From positions 62,001-126,000 of the forward strand of contig JAMFSR010000032.1 of the NCBI GenBank assembly GCA_026225395.1: DNA of 64,000 nt, written 5' to 3'. The notes beneath the pieces were generated by a model that was not told the origin of the DNA, ran no database searches, and saw only the letters and a program-made list of their open reading frames with translations. How positions within the stretch are numbered: the first letter of the stretch is position 1; each line of letters starts with the position of its first letter. A program made the translations under genes and the position numbers. The DNA is from Granulicella sapmiensis. Its GTDB lineage: Bacteria; Acidobacteriota; Terriglobia; Terriglobales; Acidobacteriaceae. Shown one piece after another: positions 55,201 through 63,058 of the stretch.

Positions 55201-56016
55201 AATGCGCTGCAGCTCACCCTCCAACACAAGAATTGGCACGGCTTTAACTACACGCTGAACTACACCTTCTCCAAGACCATCGACGATATCGCCGGCGTTC
55301 GCAGCGGCTACCCCATTCCCAACAACGTGATCGACGGAGGCATAGGTTCCTACCAGGCTAACCGCATCGACCGGGCCGTCAGTGCCAGTAACATCCCGAA
55401 TAGCCTGCATATCTTCGGCACGTACGCCATCCCGTACGGAACGAAGGACCACGCGGGCTACAAGAACTTTTTGACGCGCTCGATCCTTGGTGGCTGGGAA
55501 CTCTCGTACATCTTCACCAAGACTTCCGGCGCTCCGCTCTCCATCACCGGTACGAGTTGCGGCACGCCCGGCAGCTGCTATCCCAGCTACGCCCCGGGGT
55601 ACAGCGGCAGCCCGCGCATCAATGGCGGGTTCAGCACGCCCAAGACGCAGGCGCAAGTCGCTGCGACGGTCTTCCTTGATAAGAACGCCTTTGCCTCCAA
55701 TCCAACGGTCACCGGTGGAGCGTCGATTCTGGGCGTCCCGGGGAACAACGGCTACAACTTCGGCAACGTTCCGCGCGAAGCGCCATATGGTCTTTACAAC
55801 GTAGGCACCTATGAGCTCGATGGCGGTATCAAGCGCACCTTCCCCATTTATCGCGAGCTCCATTTCAGCCTGCAGGGCGACGTCTTCAACATCCCCAACC
55901 ATGTTCAGTTTGGTGGCCTGGGAACATCGCTCTCGTCTCCGAGTGCCTTTGGTATCTTCACCAAGCAGAACAACTCCTCCCGCAACTGGCAGCTTGCGGG
56001 TAAGTTCAACTTCTAG
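52297..56016 (+). CDS. TonB-dependent receptor 3, Oar-like with carboxypeptidase-regulatory domain
   Basis: 1239-aa outer-membrane transporter. Signal peptide to about 33 (AAILLLLVAELFSSCPARGQ), carboxypeptidase-regulatory domain (VSGTVTDPDGLSIPGAKVDVRN to PLPPGTYTITVTAPGF), plug with NTDELYIEGVPLTTVDSQGD and FSIKQGTNKFHGNAYIFFRN, barrel ending WQLAGKFNF. Its plug lacks the LPLNGR motif of receptor 1. Codon use is more C-rich than in the purine genes, as in the other receptors. Follows GH28-DUF4450 in the same direction and probably imports their products. Confidence 0.88.
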   Translation: MKNHTFGFLASRYAAILLLLVAELFSSCPARGQITGQGAVSGTVTDPDGLSIPGAKVDVRNVATNVVISRTATSSGYYVVSPLPPGTYTITVTAPGFSQLLQENVSVDALQTATFNPKLKLGQVTDTITVTTAPPALQTANAILGGTIENDVYSQLPVEMSSANPRDPTAFASLQPGTQSGGRSGIFDGTGSGNTDELYIEGVPLTTVDSQGDSRKLENLSIESVDQTQIQTSGSTAQFQGVGVENFSIKQGTNKFHGNAYIFFRNTILDTWNFYSKGVTEPNAAGQKVLAPKPPENQNEISASLGGPILHDKLFFFGNYDRYHYRSVTNPTLATIPTTLMRQGNFTEMGALGYHIYDPSTVGICTAAHAGVVCANQFSYQGVADVIPPSELSPIATAWAANLPPVTASTVTNNYLSGRQVGNDNWAYTGRVDYTLSSKQQLAFISNGGTHTDTPYDYGATSVLPYPYTNGTVVDEKTSNDIVKHTYTFTPHVVNQFRFGYTRFWTPVGNKTVNDPKFSASALGITNLSAGLASETTPGTSFSGGIDGVESFSAPTQYHEAVNTYTMANDLTWSKGHHNLTFGGNFQFLEFNQSIADSPSKPMSFTFTNTGTGGFSNGNIVSASGDSYASFLIGAVSSTSVYIQNFSTLGARYKAISPYVQDDWKVTKNLTVNLGLRWDLYTPFREVHDRWSFFNPNIVNPATGNMGALSYVGHGNGACNCDSPVNTWYKNFGPRVGFAWQITQRDVVRSSFSIMYSHNGGVGGSNNGNYNGTGQTGLTVSTAFASSVQGEQPAFYLNPAFGNTAIPSYSNTITPTSTVNTGNYVGGPTASSLSYADPYLSGRPPYTESYNFGVQHLLAKDMTISVDWVANQSHFLYAQSRGIWEDQMAPQYQVLGPLLKQLPSGIDNTVGPNKGKTYLQEAQAILPGITLPYTSFGGAQGTIGQMLKPFPQYSSLTDTWGDIGNANYNALQLTLQHKNWHGFNYTLNYTFSKTIDDIAGVRSGYPIPNNVIDGGIGSYQANRIDRAVSASNIPNSLHIFGTYAIPYGTKDHAGYKNFLTRSILGGWELSYIFTKTSGAPLSITGTSCGTPGSCYPSYAPGYSGSPRINGGFSTPKTQAQVAATVFLDKNAFASNPTVTGGASILGVPGNNGYNFGNVPREAPYGLYNVGTYELDGGIKRTFPIYRELHFSLQGDVFNIPNHVQFGGLGTSLSSPSAFGIFTKQNNSSRNWQLAGKFNF

Positions 56017-56341
56017 CTCCTGACAACTTTCTTCAATACGGCTAGCCGCGAATGTTGAGCTCGTGAATCACCATCGGACCGGAGTGCCTCTATTGGAGGC
56101 CATGCCTCGTCTCCGAGGCATGGAACGTCAAAGTCTTTTACATCACGGAAAACTAATGAAACGCTCTTGTGTCGACTGAACGGTTTTATTTTTGATGCGA
56201 GGCTTCAGGCATCGAGCAGGTCGGCTTTGACTCGAATCGTCGAAGTTTGGAGCGGTTGTCCAAATGCTAAGCACCTGTAATTTCAACTAACCCAGAGCTT
56301 AGCAAACGCGACATCTGAATCCCTTTTCGCTATCTTCCCCT
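56017..56341. other. 325-bp gap between TonB receptor 3 and the HTH-TPR gene (convergent)
   Basis: Holds the terminator at 56100-56123 and an imperfect GATGC / GCATC inverted repeat near 56200; no ORF or RNA recognised. Confidence 0.5.
56100..56123 (+). terminator. Hairpin terminator after TonB receptor 3
   Basis: Perfect 10-bp stem CCATGCCTCG / CGAGGCATGG with TCTC loop, 83 bp after the stop. The T-rich stretch GTCTTTTAC follows after a gap, so termination is likely but not canonical. Confidence 0.6.
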
Positions 56342-58204
56342 CTACTGTAAGCCTACGCGCTGAACCAGCGACTGAAAGTGCTGATCGTTGTGTATCGAAG
56401 CGAAGGTCGGCTCGACGAGCAGCGTGATCATCAGCCACGAATGGTCTTTATAGGACTGTTCGAGGCAGGCGAGCGCGTCTTCTTTGTCGCCAATTCTCAT
56501 ATAATTTTGGGCCATCCGAAAGTTGCCCAGCCGGTTGTCGCCGCTGCGTTCTCGAAGTGACTGAACAATTCGTCTGGCCTCGTCTTTTTTGCCGGCGGCC
56601 CATTCCTGACTGACAAGCTGCGATTGCAATGCCACGCTATCCCCGGTGAGTCGAGCATAGCTTGTACGCTCCGCTTGCGCCTTTCCGTACTCTCTCATCG
56701 ACTCATATACGATCGATAGATCGAGATGCGCCGGTACGAAATCGGGATTCATCGCAAGCATCTGCTGTAGTTTGCTGACGGCCTCTTGATAGCGTCCGGC
56801 GCGTGCATAAGCCATAGCCAATTCGCTGCCAATCATCGGGGAGAGTGGATCGAGTTGTACAGCCTGTTTGATCTCGTTGATTGACCGATCGGTTTTGCCG
56901 AGATCGCCTAACATCAATCCGTACCACTGGTGAGCGACGGCATAACTCGGATTGAGTTGAATCGCTTTTTGGAATTGGCCTTCTGCCTTGGCAAAATCCC
57001 AATCCAAGCTGGATGTGATCAACGCGAGCGAGGTGTAGGCTTCGGCCGATGTTGGATCGAGTTCGACTGCCTTCAATGCGGCAGCTTTTGCTTGAGGAAA
57101 GGTCTGCCGCGGGTCTGATGGCCCCCACAGAATGTAGCAGTCTGCAATGCCGGAATAAGCTGGGGCATACGCAGCATCCTTCTTGATCGCCTGCTCGAAA
57201 TATTCAAGCGCTGTGTGCAGCGATGCCTGATCGCGCTTGTTCCAGAAATAACGACCCATCAAATAAGCCATGCGCACATCGGGGTCGGTGGGTCGTGTTG
57301 GATGAACGGCTTCGCTTGCATCCCCTGTCAGATGTTCAATCACAGCGGCGGCGGCCTCATCGGCAACGTCTTCTTGCGCAGAAAGCACATTGTCTTCAAT
57401 CGACATCGCGTTGTTGAAGGTGCGCTTGTAGCTGCCGGCCCAGAGGCTGCGTTCGCTCTGCGCGTCGATCAATTGCACGGTGACGTGCATCTGTTTGCCG
57501 GAGTATGCGACCGCACCTTCAAGCAGCAGGTTGGCGTGCAGCGAGCTTGCAATTTGCTCAAGTGGAATCTGGGTGTTCTTGAATCGTGTGGCTGACCGGC
57601 TTGAGATGACGCGCAATTTATTCGAGCGGCCAATCTCGGTTGTCAGATCGTTGGTCAGGCCGTCGGCAAGATAGTCCTTGCTGGTTCGGTGTGACAGATC
57701 TTGAAAAGGAAGCACAGCCAGAACGGGCTGCGATGCAGCAGTTGCCGATTGCACCAAAGCCTGCTGTGAAAGATGCGGAGTAATCGACACGCGCAGCCTG
57801 TTCGTGATTGCAGCGAGAGCGGCAATCAAAACCAAGCTATATGCGACCGCAGCAGCATAGGCAATGCGGCTGTATTTTTTGGATCGAAGAAGTTTGGATA
57901 GAACGGTTTCAACCGCGGGTGAAACACGCTCTGAATTAGGCAATGCCGGCTGCGGATCGAGACTGTTGGTTGCGCGCATTGCAGAAGATCGCCGACTGGT
58001 CCCCCAAGCATCGAGTTCAATACTGTAAGCATAGACGCTGGCGCGTGCCATATGCACGTGGCGATGGACAGGCAGTGCTTCGTTCTTTTCCCAAAGCTGT
58101 ACGGTGCGAATGTCACGGCGCAGATACGACGCGATCTCTTTCCACGAATCCAGTCGCAGGCGTGCCGTCGCTGAACTTTCAGGCAGAACAGAATTTGTTC
58201 CCAT
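56342..58204 (-). CDS. HTH - transmembrane - TolB/FlgO-like - TPR protein (CadC-like regulator)
   Basis: 620 aa. N-terminal MerR/excisionase-like HTH (about 18-62: LDSWKEIASYLRRDIRTVQLWEKNEALPVHRH), a single membrane helix (about 113-134: RIAYAAAVAYSLVLIAALAAI), a FlgO/TolB-N-like domain (PVLAVLPFQDLSHRTSKDYLADGLTNDLTTEIG), and TPR repeats from about 310 to 600 (for example AYAPAYSGIADCYILWG, AEAYTSLALITSSLDWDFAKAEGQF). The layout is that of a membrane-bound sensor with DNA-binding part inside and TPRs in the periplasm. GGGGGA six bases before the ATG at 58204. Convergent with TonB receptor 3; target unknown. Confidence 0.8.
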   Translation of the reverse strand: MGTNSVLPESSATARLRLDSWKEIASYLRRDIRTVQLWEKNEALPVHRHVHMARASVYAYSIELDAWGTSRRSSAMRATNSLDPQPALPNSERVSPAVETVLSKLLRSKKYSRIAYAAAVAYSLVLIAALAAITNRLRVSITPHLSQQALVQSATAASQPVLAVLPFQDLSHRTSKDYLADGLTNDLTTEIGRSNKLRVISSRSATRFKNTQIPLEQIASSLHANLLLEGAVAYSGKQMHVTVQLIDAQSERSLWAGSYKRTFNNAMSIEDNVLSAQEDVADEAAAAVIEHLTGDASEAVHPTRPTDPDVRMAYLMGRYFWNKRDQASLHTALEYFEQAIKKDAAYAPAYSGIADCYILWGPSDPRQTFPQAKAAALKAVELDPTSAEAYTSLALITSSLDWDFAKAEGQFQKAIQLNPSYAVAHQWYGLMLGDLGKTDRSINEIKQAVQLDPLSPMIGSELAMAYARAGRYQEAVSKLQQMLAMNPDFVPAHLDLSIVYESMREYGKAQAERTSYARLTGDSVALQSQLVSQEWAAGKKDEARRIVQSLRERSGDNRLGNFRMAQNYMRIGDKEDALACLEQSYKDHSWLMITLLVEPTFASIHNDQHFQSLVQRVGLQ

Positions 58205-58246
58205 ATAAAAGTCCCCCGAAGATCTTTATAGGACATGGGTGCGGAC

Positions 58247-58252
58247 ATTATA
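58247..58252 (-). promoter_or_regulatory. -10 element of the HTH-TPR gene
   Basis: TATAAT on the minus strand, exact consensus, 43 bp from the start codon. The -35 region (around TTCATC or TCCAAA) is weak, so an activator may be needed. Confidence 0.4.
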
Positions 58253-58581
58253 CTTCGCGCGCTGCGCTTTTTGGATGAAACGAAGTCAGACGCAACCCAG
58301 CGGTTTCGCCTGTGCAGCGTGGGCTGCTGTCAGCATCTGAAACAAAGCGTGGGGAATGATGCGGAGAGTGGAATTCAGTCTGATTCTGGAAGTCCTGGTA
58401 GGTGCTGCGGCACGATGGCCGGCTACACCATTGGTCTGTCGGGCCTTTTGGGACCATTTGTGTAGCAATCAAACTCGAACGGATGGGTCCGGTATTCTGA
58501 GCCGGATGGAGTGATAGTCTTCGACGAATCTGACCTGAGCAAAGGGTCCGAACACTATCGCAGTCGATATTGGCCACGGCA

Positions 58582-58630
58582 GCTTCGCTTTCGAAGATAC
58601 TGTGTTGCAATGTCCCTCAGTGCACAGTAT
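58582..58630 (-). terminator. Candidate double hairpin after the Ig-like lipoprotein gene
   Basis: ATACTGTG (58597-58604) pairs with CACAGTAT (58623-58630), and next to it CTTCG-CTTT-CGAAG forms a second small hairpin. They start 11 bp after the stop at 58641. No clear T-tract in the minus direction. Confidence 0.35.
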
Positions 58631-58640
58631 GGCAGCGCCA

Positions 58641-61600
58641 TTATGGCTGATACGTCACCTGCGTCGTGGCCTGATTGCCATTGCTGTCCTGGACTTGGAT
58701 CTGCCATTGATAGGTGGTTCCGCTGACGAGGCTTGAGATTGAAGGCGTGCCGCCGCCGCCTGTAGGGTCGGTGCCCCAAGTGATGGATGTGATGGAACCG
58801 GAGAAGCCGTTGGAGTTGGAGCTGTTTCCGGGAATTTGCCAAATCGTGTTCCCGTTGGTGTCATTCATATTGAACTGGTAAACGTAGTTGCTTGCATTGG
58901 CTGGGTCGATCCAGGTGAAGGTCGGCGTAGTGCTGGTGCTGGAGCAGGACGCGGTGCAGGCGGGCAGAAGGTTTGTGGCGAAGGCGTTCAAGACAGCCGT
59001 GACCGTGCCGCTCACGGTGCCTGTCGTTCCGTCGCTGTATGTCACGGTGAAGGTATAGCTATCACCGACGGCTGGACTGGTGCCGGCGATGTTGATGTTT
59101 GCCTGGAAGCCTGAACCGCAATTTTTGCCGTTGCAGAGCGCTATGTCCATCGGCGTGACAACGTCGGCGCCGGAAGCATTGGTATTCGAGCTGACCGTAA
59201 CGGACACCGGGCGCTTGATGAGACCGGCCACCGTGAAATTGAGGCTGTAACTTTGGTTGCTAGAGGTTGGGCTTGAGAATTGGCTGTTTTGGGTGGTCAC
59301 AGTCGCGGTGCTGTTGGCAGTGGGCAGGGTAAGGTTTTCGTTAGCTGTGGCGCCGCCAATGATCGTTGTGGTGTTGTTGGAATTGGTGTTTTGGACATCG
59401 GCTGCATCGACGATGCCGTTGTTGTTCTGGTCCAGGATGCCTACGAACGTGTAGGAACCGGTGGGGACCTGGATGCTGTAGGTCTGCGGGCTTGCCGGGT
59501 TCGCAAAATATTCGGCATAGACTGCGCCAGGGCTTTGTTGGTAGAAAGCCACGTATAGAGGACCAGTAGGCGTGGCGGCAAAGCTGACCGCGCCGGTGAC
59601 CGTGTTGCCGCCCGTAGGTGCGCCGATGGTGATGGGTCCGACCGTAGAGGAGTACGCACTGGTAGCAGTGCCGGCCGAGGTGCCGTAGAGGCGGAAGTAG
59701 TAGGCGCTGCCGTTGGTGAGCCCGTTCACCAGGAGGACATTGGTTTTGGCTCCGTTCGCGGAGAAGGTCTTGCTGCCGGCCGCTGCAGCAAAGGTTGAAG
59801 TGGTGCTCCACTGCAGCGTGTAGGACGTTGCTGTTTCGACGCCACTGCTGTTTTCAAGAGGCTTGTACTGGGCGATGACTCCGGTGTTGAATGCGGCGAC
59901 TCCTTGCAAACTAGGGGCGGAGGTTAGCGTGACAGTTGCCGGATCGGCGAGGGTCACGTTGGCCCCGGTATCGTTCGCCGTGGCGACGGTCACAGAGGCG
60001 CTGCCTGTCGGGTTCGATGCGTTCGAAGCACCTTCGCCGAGGTTGTCCATGAAGGCCTGGAGCGTATAGGAGCCCGGGGCTACGCCGCGGATGGTATAGG
60101 ACCCCGCGGAGGAGATGCTTGTCCCCGGTGCGCCGCCTCCACCACAGTTGGTGCTGTTGAGCGCCAGGTAAATCTGTCCTGTCTTCGACCCGGAGTACGC
60201 CACCGTCCCTGAAACCGCGTAGCCCAGCTGGGTGCTGAAGTTGCTGTTGGTGATATTGCCGCCTGTTACGGTGACGGTCTGCGTGGCGGGATAGAAGACA
60301 GCGCTCGGTCCGGTGATGGAGGGCGTTAGCGTGTAGGTGCCGTTGGGCAGATTGGAGAAGGAGAAGTTTCCGCTGTTGTTTGTGGTCGTGGTCTGGACCG
60401 GCGAGCTGCTAATGGCTACGGTTACGGCAGGCAGGGTGATCCCGTTGCAGTTATTGATCAAGGAGATGTTGCCGCTTACCGTGTAGGTTGTGGAGACGGC
60501 GACGGTATAGGTGAACGGGCCTGCGCTGGCATTGGTGCTGTCGGTTACCTTGGCGGTGAAGGTTACCGTTCCGGTGGAGGTGGGCGTTCCAGCGACACTC
60601 AAAACACCGGTGCCGGTGTTATCGACGTAGAGACCGTCGGAGAGGGCTACCTGCGAACCGTTGGCGGGGACGGTCGCGCTGTTGACGGTCCACGTGTAGG
60701 GAGGCACACCGCCGGTTGCGGTAATGGAGCCGGTGTAGCTTGAGCTGGTGGTGGCCGACCCAAGCGAACCGGGGTTGGGAGCGGGCAAGGTCAGCACTGC
60801 GTAGGCCGTAATTGTGAACGAGGCGCTTGCTGTGTTGTTGGACGAATCCTTTACCTGGACGGTAAAGCTGGCGGTTCCGGCCGTTGTCGGGGTTCCATTA
60901 ATAACGCCGGCGCTCGATACGGTCAGGTTGAGTCTGGCGAGACTGTTCGTCCCCGTTGCTCCCGAGGTGACGGTCCAGGTGTAGCCAGTGCCACTACCGC
61001 CGGCCGCTGCGAGGGTCGCATTATACGCAACGCCAGCCGTGGCATTGGTCAGCGAGGTGGTCGTTACAGCGAGTGCATTCGTGACGGTTAGAGGAAGGGT
61101 TTTCGTGACGGTTTGCTGCTGGTTAGTAGCAGAGTCTCTGGCCTGGAAGGTCAGGCTGAGTGCGGTTTCTGTTGCGGTGGGTGTGCCGGAGAGCAGGCCG
61201 GTGGAAGAAAGTGTCAGTCCTGTGCCTGCAAGTGAACCGGCAGAGAGCGACCACGTGATGGCGCCCGTGCCTCCGGTCGATGTGAGCTGGTAGGAGTATG
61301 CCGCACCAATCGTGCCCGTGGGCAGCGCCGTGGAGGTAATCGCCAGCGTCACCGGGTTCACGATGAGGGTTGCATTGGCGGAGGTTGCCGTGACGTGCGT
61401 TGGTGTAGCACTATCGGTCGCGAGAAAATTAACAAGGTTGCCAGCCACAATCGTTGGCGCGGTCGGGGTACCGGAGAGTATGTTTCCTGAAATAGAAAGT
61501 CCGGAGGGCAGCGTGCCGGAGTTCAGCGTGTAAGTGATTGCGCCTGTGCCTCCAGTGGTAGAGAGAGTGACAGGCGTAATCGCCGTTCCTACCGCATAAG

Positions 61601-62810
61601 TGAGAGTGCCTGTGGTGGGCGAAACCCAGACGAGAGGCGCAACGGTGACTGAGATGGTGTAGGTGCCGGAGGTGACGCTGACCGGGATCGTTGCGGAGTC
61701 GGTTACTTTGACAGTGAATGTAGAGGTGCCAGCCGCACCTGTTGGAGCGCCGCTGATGACACCTGTGGTGGAGCTAAGTGTAAAACCGGCAGGCAGCGAT
61801 CCGGAGGCAAGGGCGAAAGTCTTCGCCCCAGTACCACCAGTGGTGGCAATTGTCGCTCCGGTGTAAGCGGTATTGGTAACTCCCGCCGCTAACGCGCCAG
61901 CAGCAGTGGTAATTGCGAGCGCCGGGTTGACCGTGATGGACGCCGTGGCGGCCGTTTTGGTCGTGTCTTTAACGCTCGTGGCGGTAACGGTGACGGCGGA
62001 GACTATGGTGCTGGTTGCCGTAAGCGTGGTTCCAGGCGAGTTTCCAGTCGCACTGGTGGGCGAGACGGTGCCCGCGCCTGTAGCCGTGAAGGTTGCGCCT
62101 GAAGCGCTGCCGTCATTGGCTACGGATGCCGCGAGAGCCAGTGTCTGGCCGGAGTCGAGCGTGATGCCCGTGGTCGCTGTGGTGAACGCAATGGATATGG
62201 GGGTGAGCGTGATGGTCGCGGAAGCGGACTTTGTGGTGTCGGTTTTGCTTGTGGCGGTGACTGTGGCTGAAGTGGTGGTAATGACTGCCGGAGCGGTATA
62301 GACGCCGGCCGCAGTGACGGTCCCGGTGGAGGCAGTCCAGGTGACGCCTGCGTTGGCGCCGTCTGCCGTCACCGTGGCGGTGAAAGTTTGATTGGCGCCG
62401 CCGATGAGGATTGCGGTCGATGGGCTAACGGAGACGCTGATGGGGGTGAGGGTGATGGTCGCAGAAGCGGACTTTGTGGTGTCGGTTTTGCTTGTGGCGG
62501 TGACTGTGGCTGAAGTGGTGGTAATTACGGCTGGAGCGGTGTAAATGCCTGCCGAGGTGATGGCTCCGGTAGAGGCGGTCCAGGTAACACCTGCATTGGC
62601 CGAGTCGTTCGTTACCGTGGCATTGAAAGTTTGGTTCGCGCCGCCGATGAGAGTTGCTGTCGCCGGGCTGACCGAGACGCTAATGGCCGGTGCCGCTGGA
62701 GTTCCACCGCAGCCGGACAGCAAAGCTAAGGCCATCAGAGGAAAAAAGAGGAGAAAGAAGAAGCCGTCGCGAAACGTAAAAAACCTGAGGGTAGCCGAGC
62801 TGCGGGTCAT
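58641..62810 (-). CDS. Giant Ig-like / putative-Ig lipoprotein
   Basis: 1389 aa, Thr/Ser/Ala/Gly-rich, surface or outer-membrane lipoprotein (lipobox LALLSGCGG). In order: two Big_2-like 81-residue domains (72 of 81 residues identical), a third diverged one, several putative-Ig domains (GSLPAGFTLSSTTGVISGAPTG type), carboxypeptidase-regulatory-like domains (SGNISLINNCNGITLPAVTVAI; SGTVAYSGSKTG), an Fn3-like region (TSYTLQWSTTSTF), and a Ca-binding-like DQNNNGIVDAADV motif resembling one half of a dockerin. GGAG six bases before the ATG at 62810 sets the start rather than the one at 62858. Probably an adhesin or carbohydrate-binding scaffold. Confidence 0.8.
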   Translation of the reverse strand: MTRSSATLRFFTFRDGFFFLLFFPLMALALLSGCGGTPAAPAISVSVSPATATLIGGANQTFNATVTNDSANAGVTWTASTGAITSAGIYTAPAVITTTSATVTATSKTDTTKSASATITLTPISVSVSPSTAILIGGANQTFTATVTADGANAGVTWTASTGTVTAAGVYTAPAVITTTSATVTATSKTDTTKSASATITLTPISIAFTTATTGITLDSGQTLALAASVANDGSASGATFTATGAGTVSPTSATGNSPGTTLTATSTIVSAVTVTATSVKDTTKTAATASITVNPALAITTAAGALAAGVTNTAYTGATIATTGGTGAKTFALASGSLPAGFTLSSTTGVISGAPTGAAGTSTFTVKVTDSATIPVSVTSGTYTISVTVAPLVWVSPTTGTLTYAVGTAITPVTLSTTGGTGAITYTLNSGTLPSGLSISGNILSGTPTAPTIVAGNLVNFLATDSATPTHVTATSANATLIVNPVTLAITSTALPTGTIGAAYSYQLTSTGGTGAITWSLSAGSLAGTGLTLSSTGLLSGTPTATETALSLTFQARDSATNQQQTVTKTLPLTVTNALAVTTTSLTNATAGVAYNATLAAAGGSGTGYTWTVTSGATGTNSLARLNLTVSSAGVINGTPTTAGTASFTVQVKDSSNNTASASFTITAYAVLTLPAPNPGSLGSATTSSSYTGSITATGGVPPYTWTVNSATVPANGSQVALSDGLYVDNTGTGVLSVAGTPTSTGTVTFTAKVTDSTNASAGPFTYTVAVSTTYTVSGNISLINNCNGITLPAVTVAISSSPVQTTTTNNSGNFSFSNLPNGTYTLTPSITGPSAVFYPATQTVTVTGGNITNSNFSTQLGYAVSGTVAYSGSKTGQIYLALNSTNCGGGGAPGTSISSAGSYTIRGVAPGSYTLQAFMDNLGEGASNASNPTGSASVTVATANDTGANVTLADPATVTLTSAPSLQGVAAFNTGVIAQYKPLENSSGVETATSYTLQWSTTSTFAAAAGSKTFSANGAKTNVLLVNGLTNGSAYYFRLYGTSAGTATSAYSSTVGPITIGAPTGGNTVTGAVSFAATPTGPLYVAFYQQSPGAVYAEYFANPASPQTYSIQVPTGSYTFVGILDQNNNGIVDAADVQNTNSNNTTTIIGGATANENLTLPTANSTATVTTQNSQFSSPTSSNQSYSLNFTVAGLIKRPVSVTVSSNTNASGADVVTPMDIALCNGKNCGSGFQANINIAGTSPAVGDSYTFTVTYSDGTTGTVSGTVTAVLNAFATNLLPACTASCSSTSTTPTFTWIDPANASNYVYQFNMNDTNGNTIWQIPGNSSNSNGFSGSITSITWGTDPTGGGGTPSISSLVSGTTYQWQIQVQDSNGNQATTQVTYQP
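62199..62684 (-). repeat. Tandem 243-bp coding repeats in the Ig-like lipoprotein
   Basis: Two adjacent units of exactly 243 bp (62442-62684 and 62199-62441) encode the first two Ig-like domains. The last 34 residues of each unit are identical, with nine differences in the first part, pointing to recent duplication or gene conversion. Confidence 0.85.
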
Positions 62811-62855
62811 AGATATCTCCGGACCTCCAACTTCCACCTTGGCGTTACCCGGCCA

Positions 62856-62891
62856 CAAGCGAAATCTAGGTTTTCCCCGGAATTTCGCTTG
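62856..62891. promoter_or_regulatory. 10-bp inverted repeat upstream of the Ig-like lipoprotein gene
   Basis: CAAGCGAAAT (62856-62865) and ATTTCGCTTG (62882-62891) are perfect reverse complements with a 16-nt spacer, 46 bp before the start codon. Either an operator or a leader hairpin; it could also end transcription of the peptidase gene, though no T-tract is present in that direction. Confidence 0.4.
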
Positions 62892-63058
62892 ATTTCGTCT
62901 TTAGTCTGGAGCTTTTTGGCAAATCGAAAGCCAGCTCTATGAATGCATGCCCTGTCCCGAAACACTCAAGTGAGCAGGTGGCATCATAAAAACCAGCCTC
63001 GCAATCCTAAACAAGGCCGGAGGGTGGCACCACGACCTCAACCTTGGCATCGAAAAAT

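Larger units (their letters stand above)
58205..58640. other. 436-bp gap without a recognisable gene
   Basis: Near 58247-58252 the minus strand carries a perfect TATAAT, 43 bp before the HTH-TPR start, with only a poor -35. Near 58585-58630 are hairpins downstream of the Ig-like gene. A 76-codon plus-strand frame at 58235-58465 has no recognisable features and I do not call it. Confidence 0.5.

Noticed and set aside
58235..58465. 76-codon plus-strand frame in the 58-kb gap
   Set aside because: No ribosome site, no homology I recognise, and it overlaps the predicted promoter of the HTH-TPR gene.
62199..62684. Tandem repeat considered as CRISPR or satellite DNA
   Set aside because: Units are 243 bp, in frame, and encode Ig-like domains; no short repeats with unique spacers.
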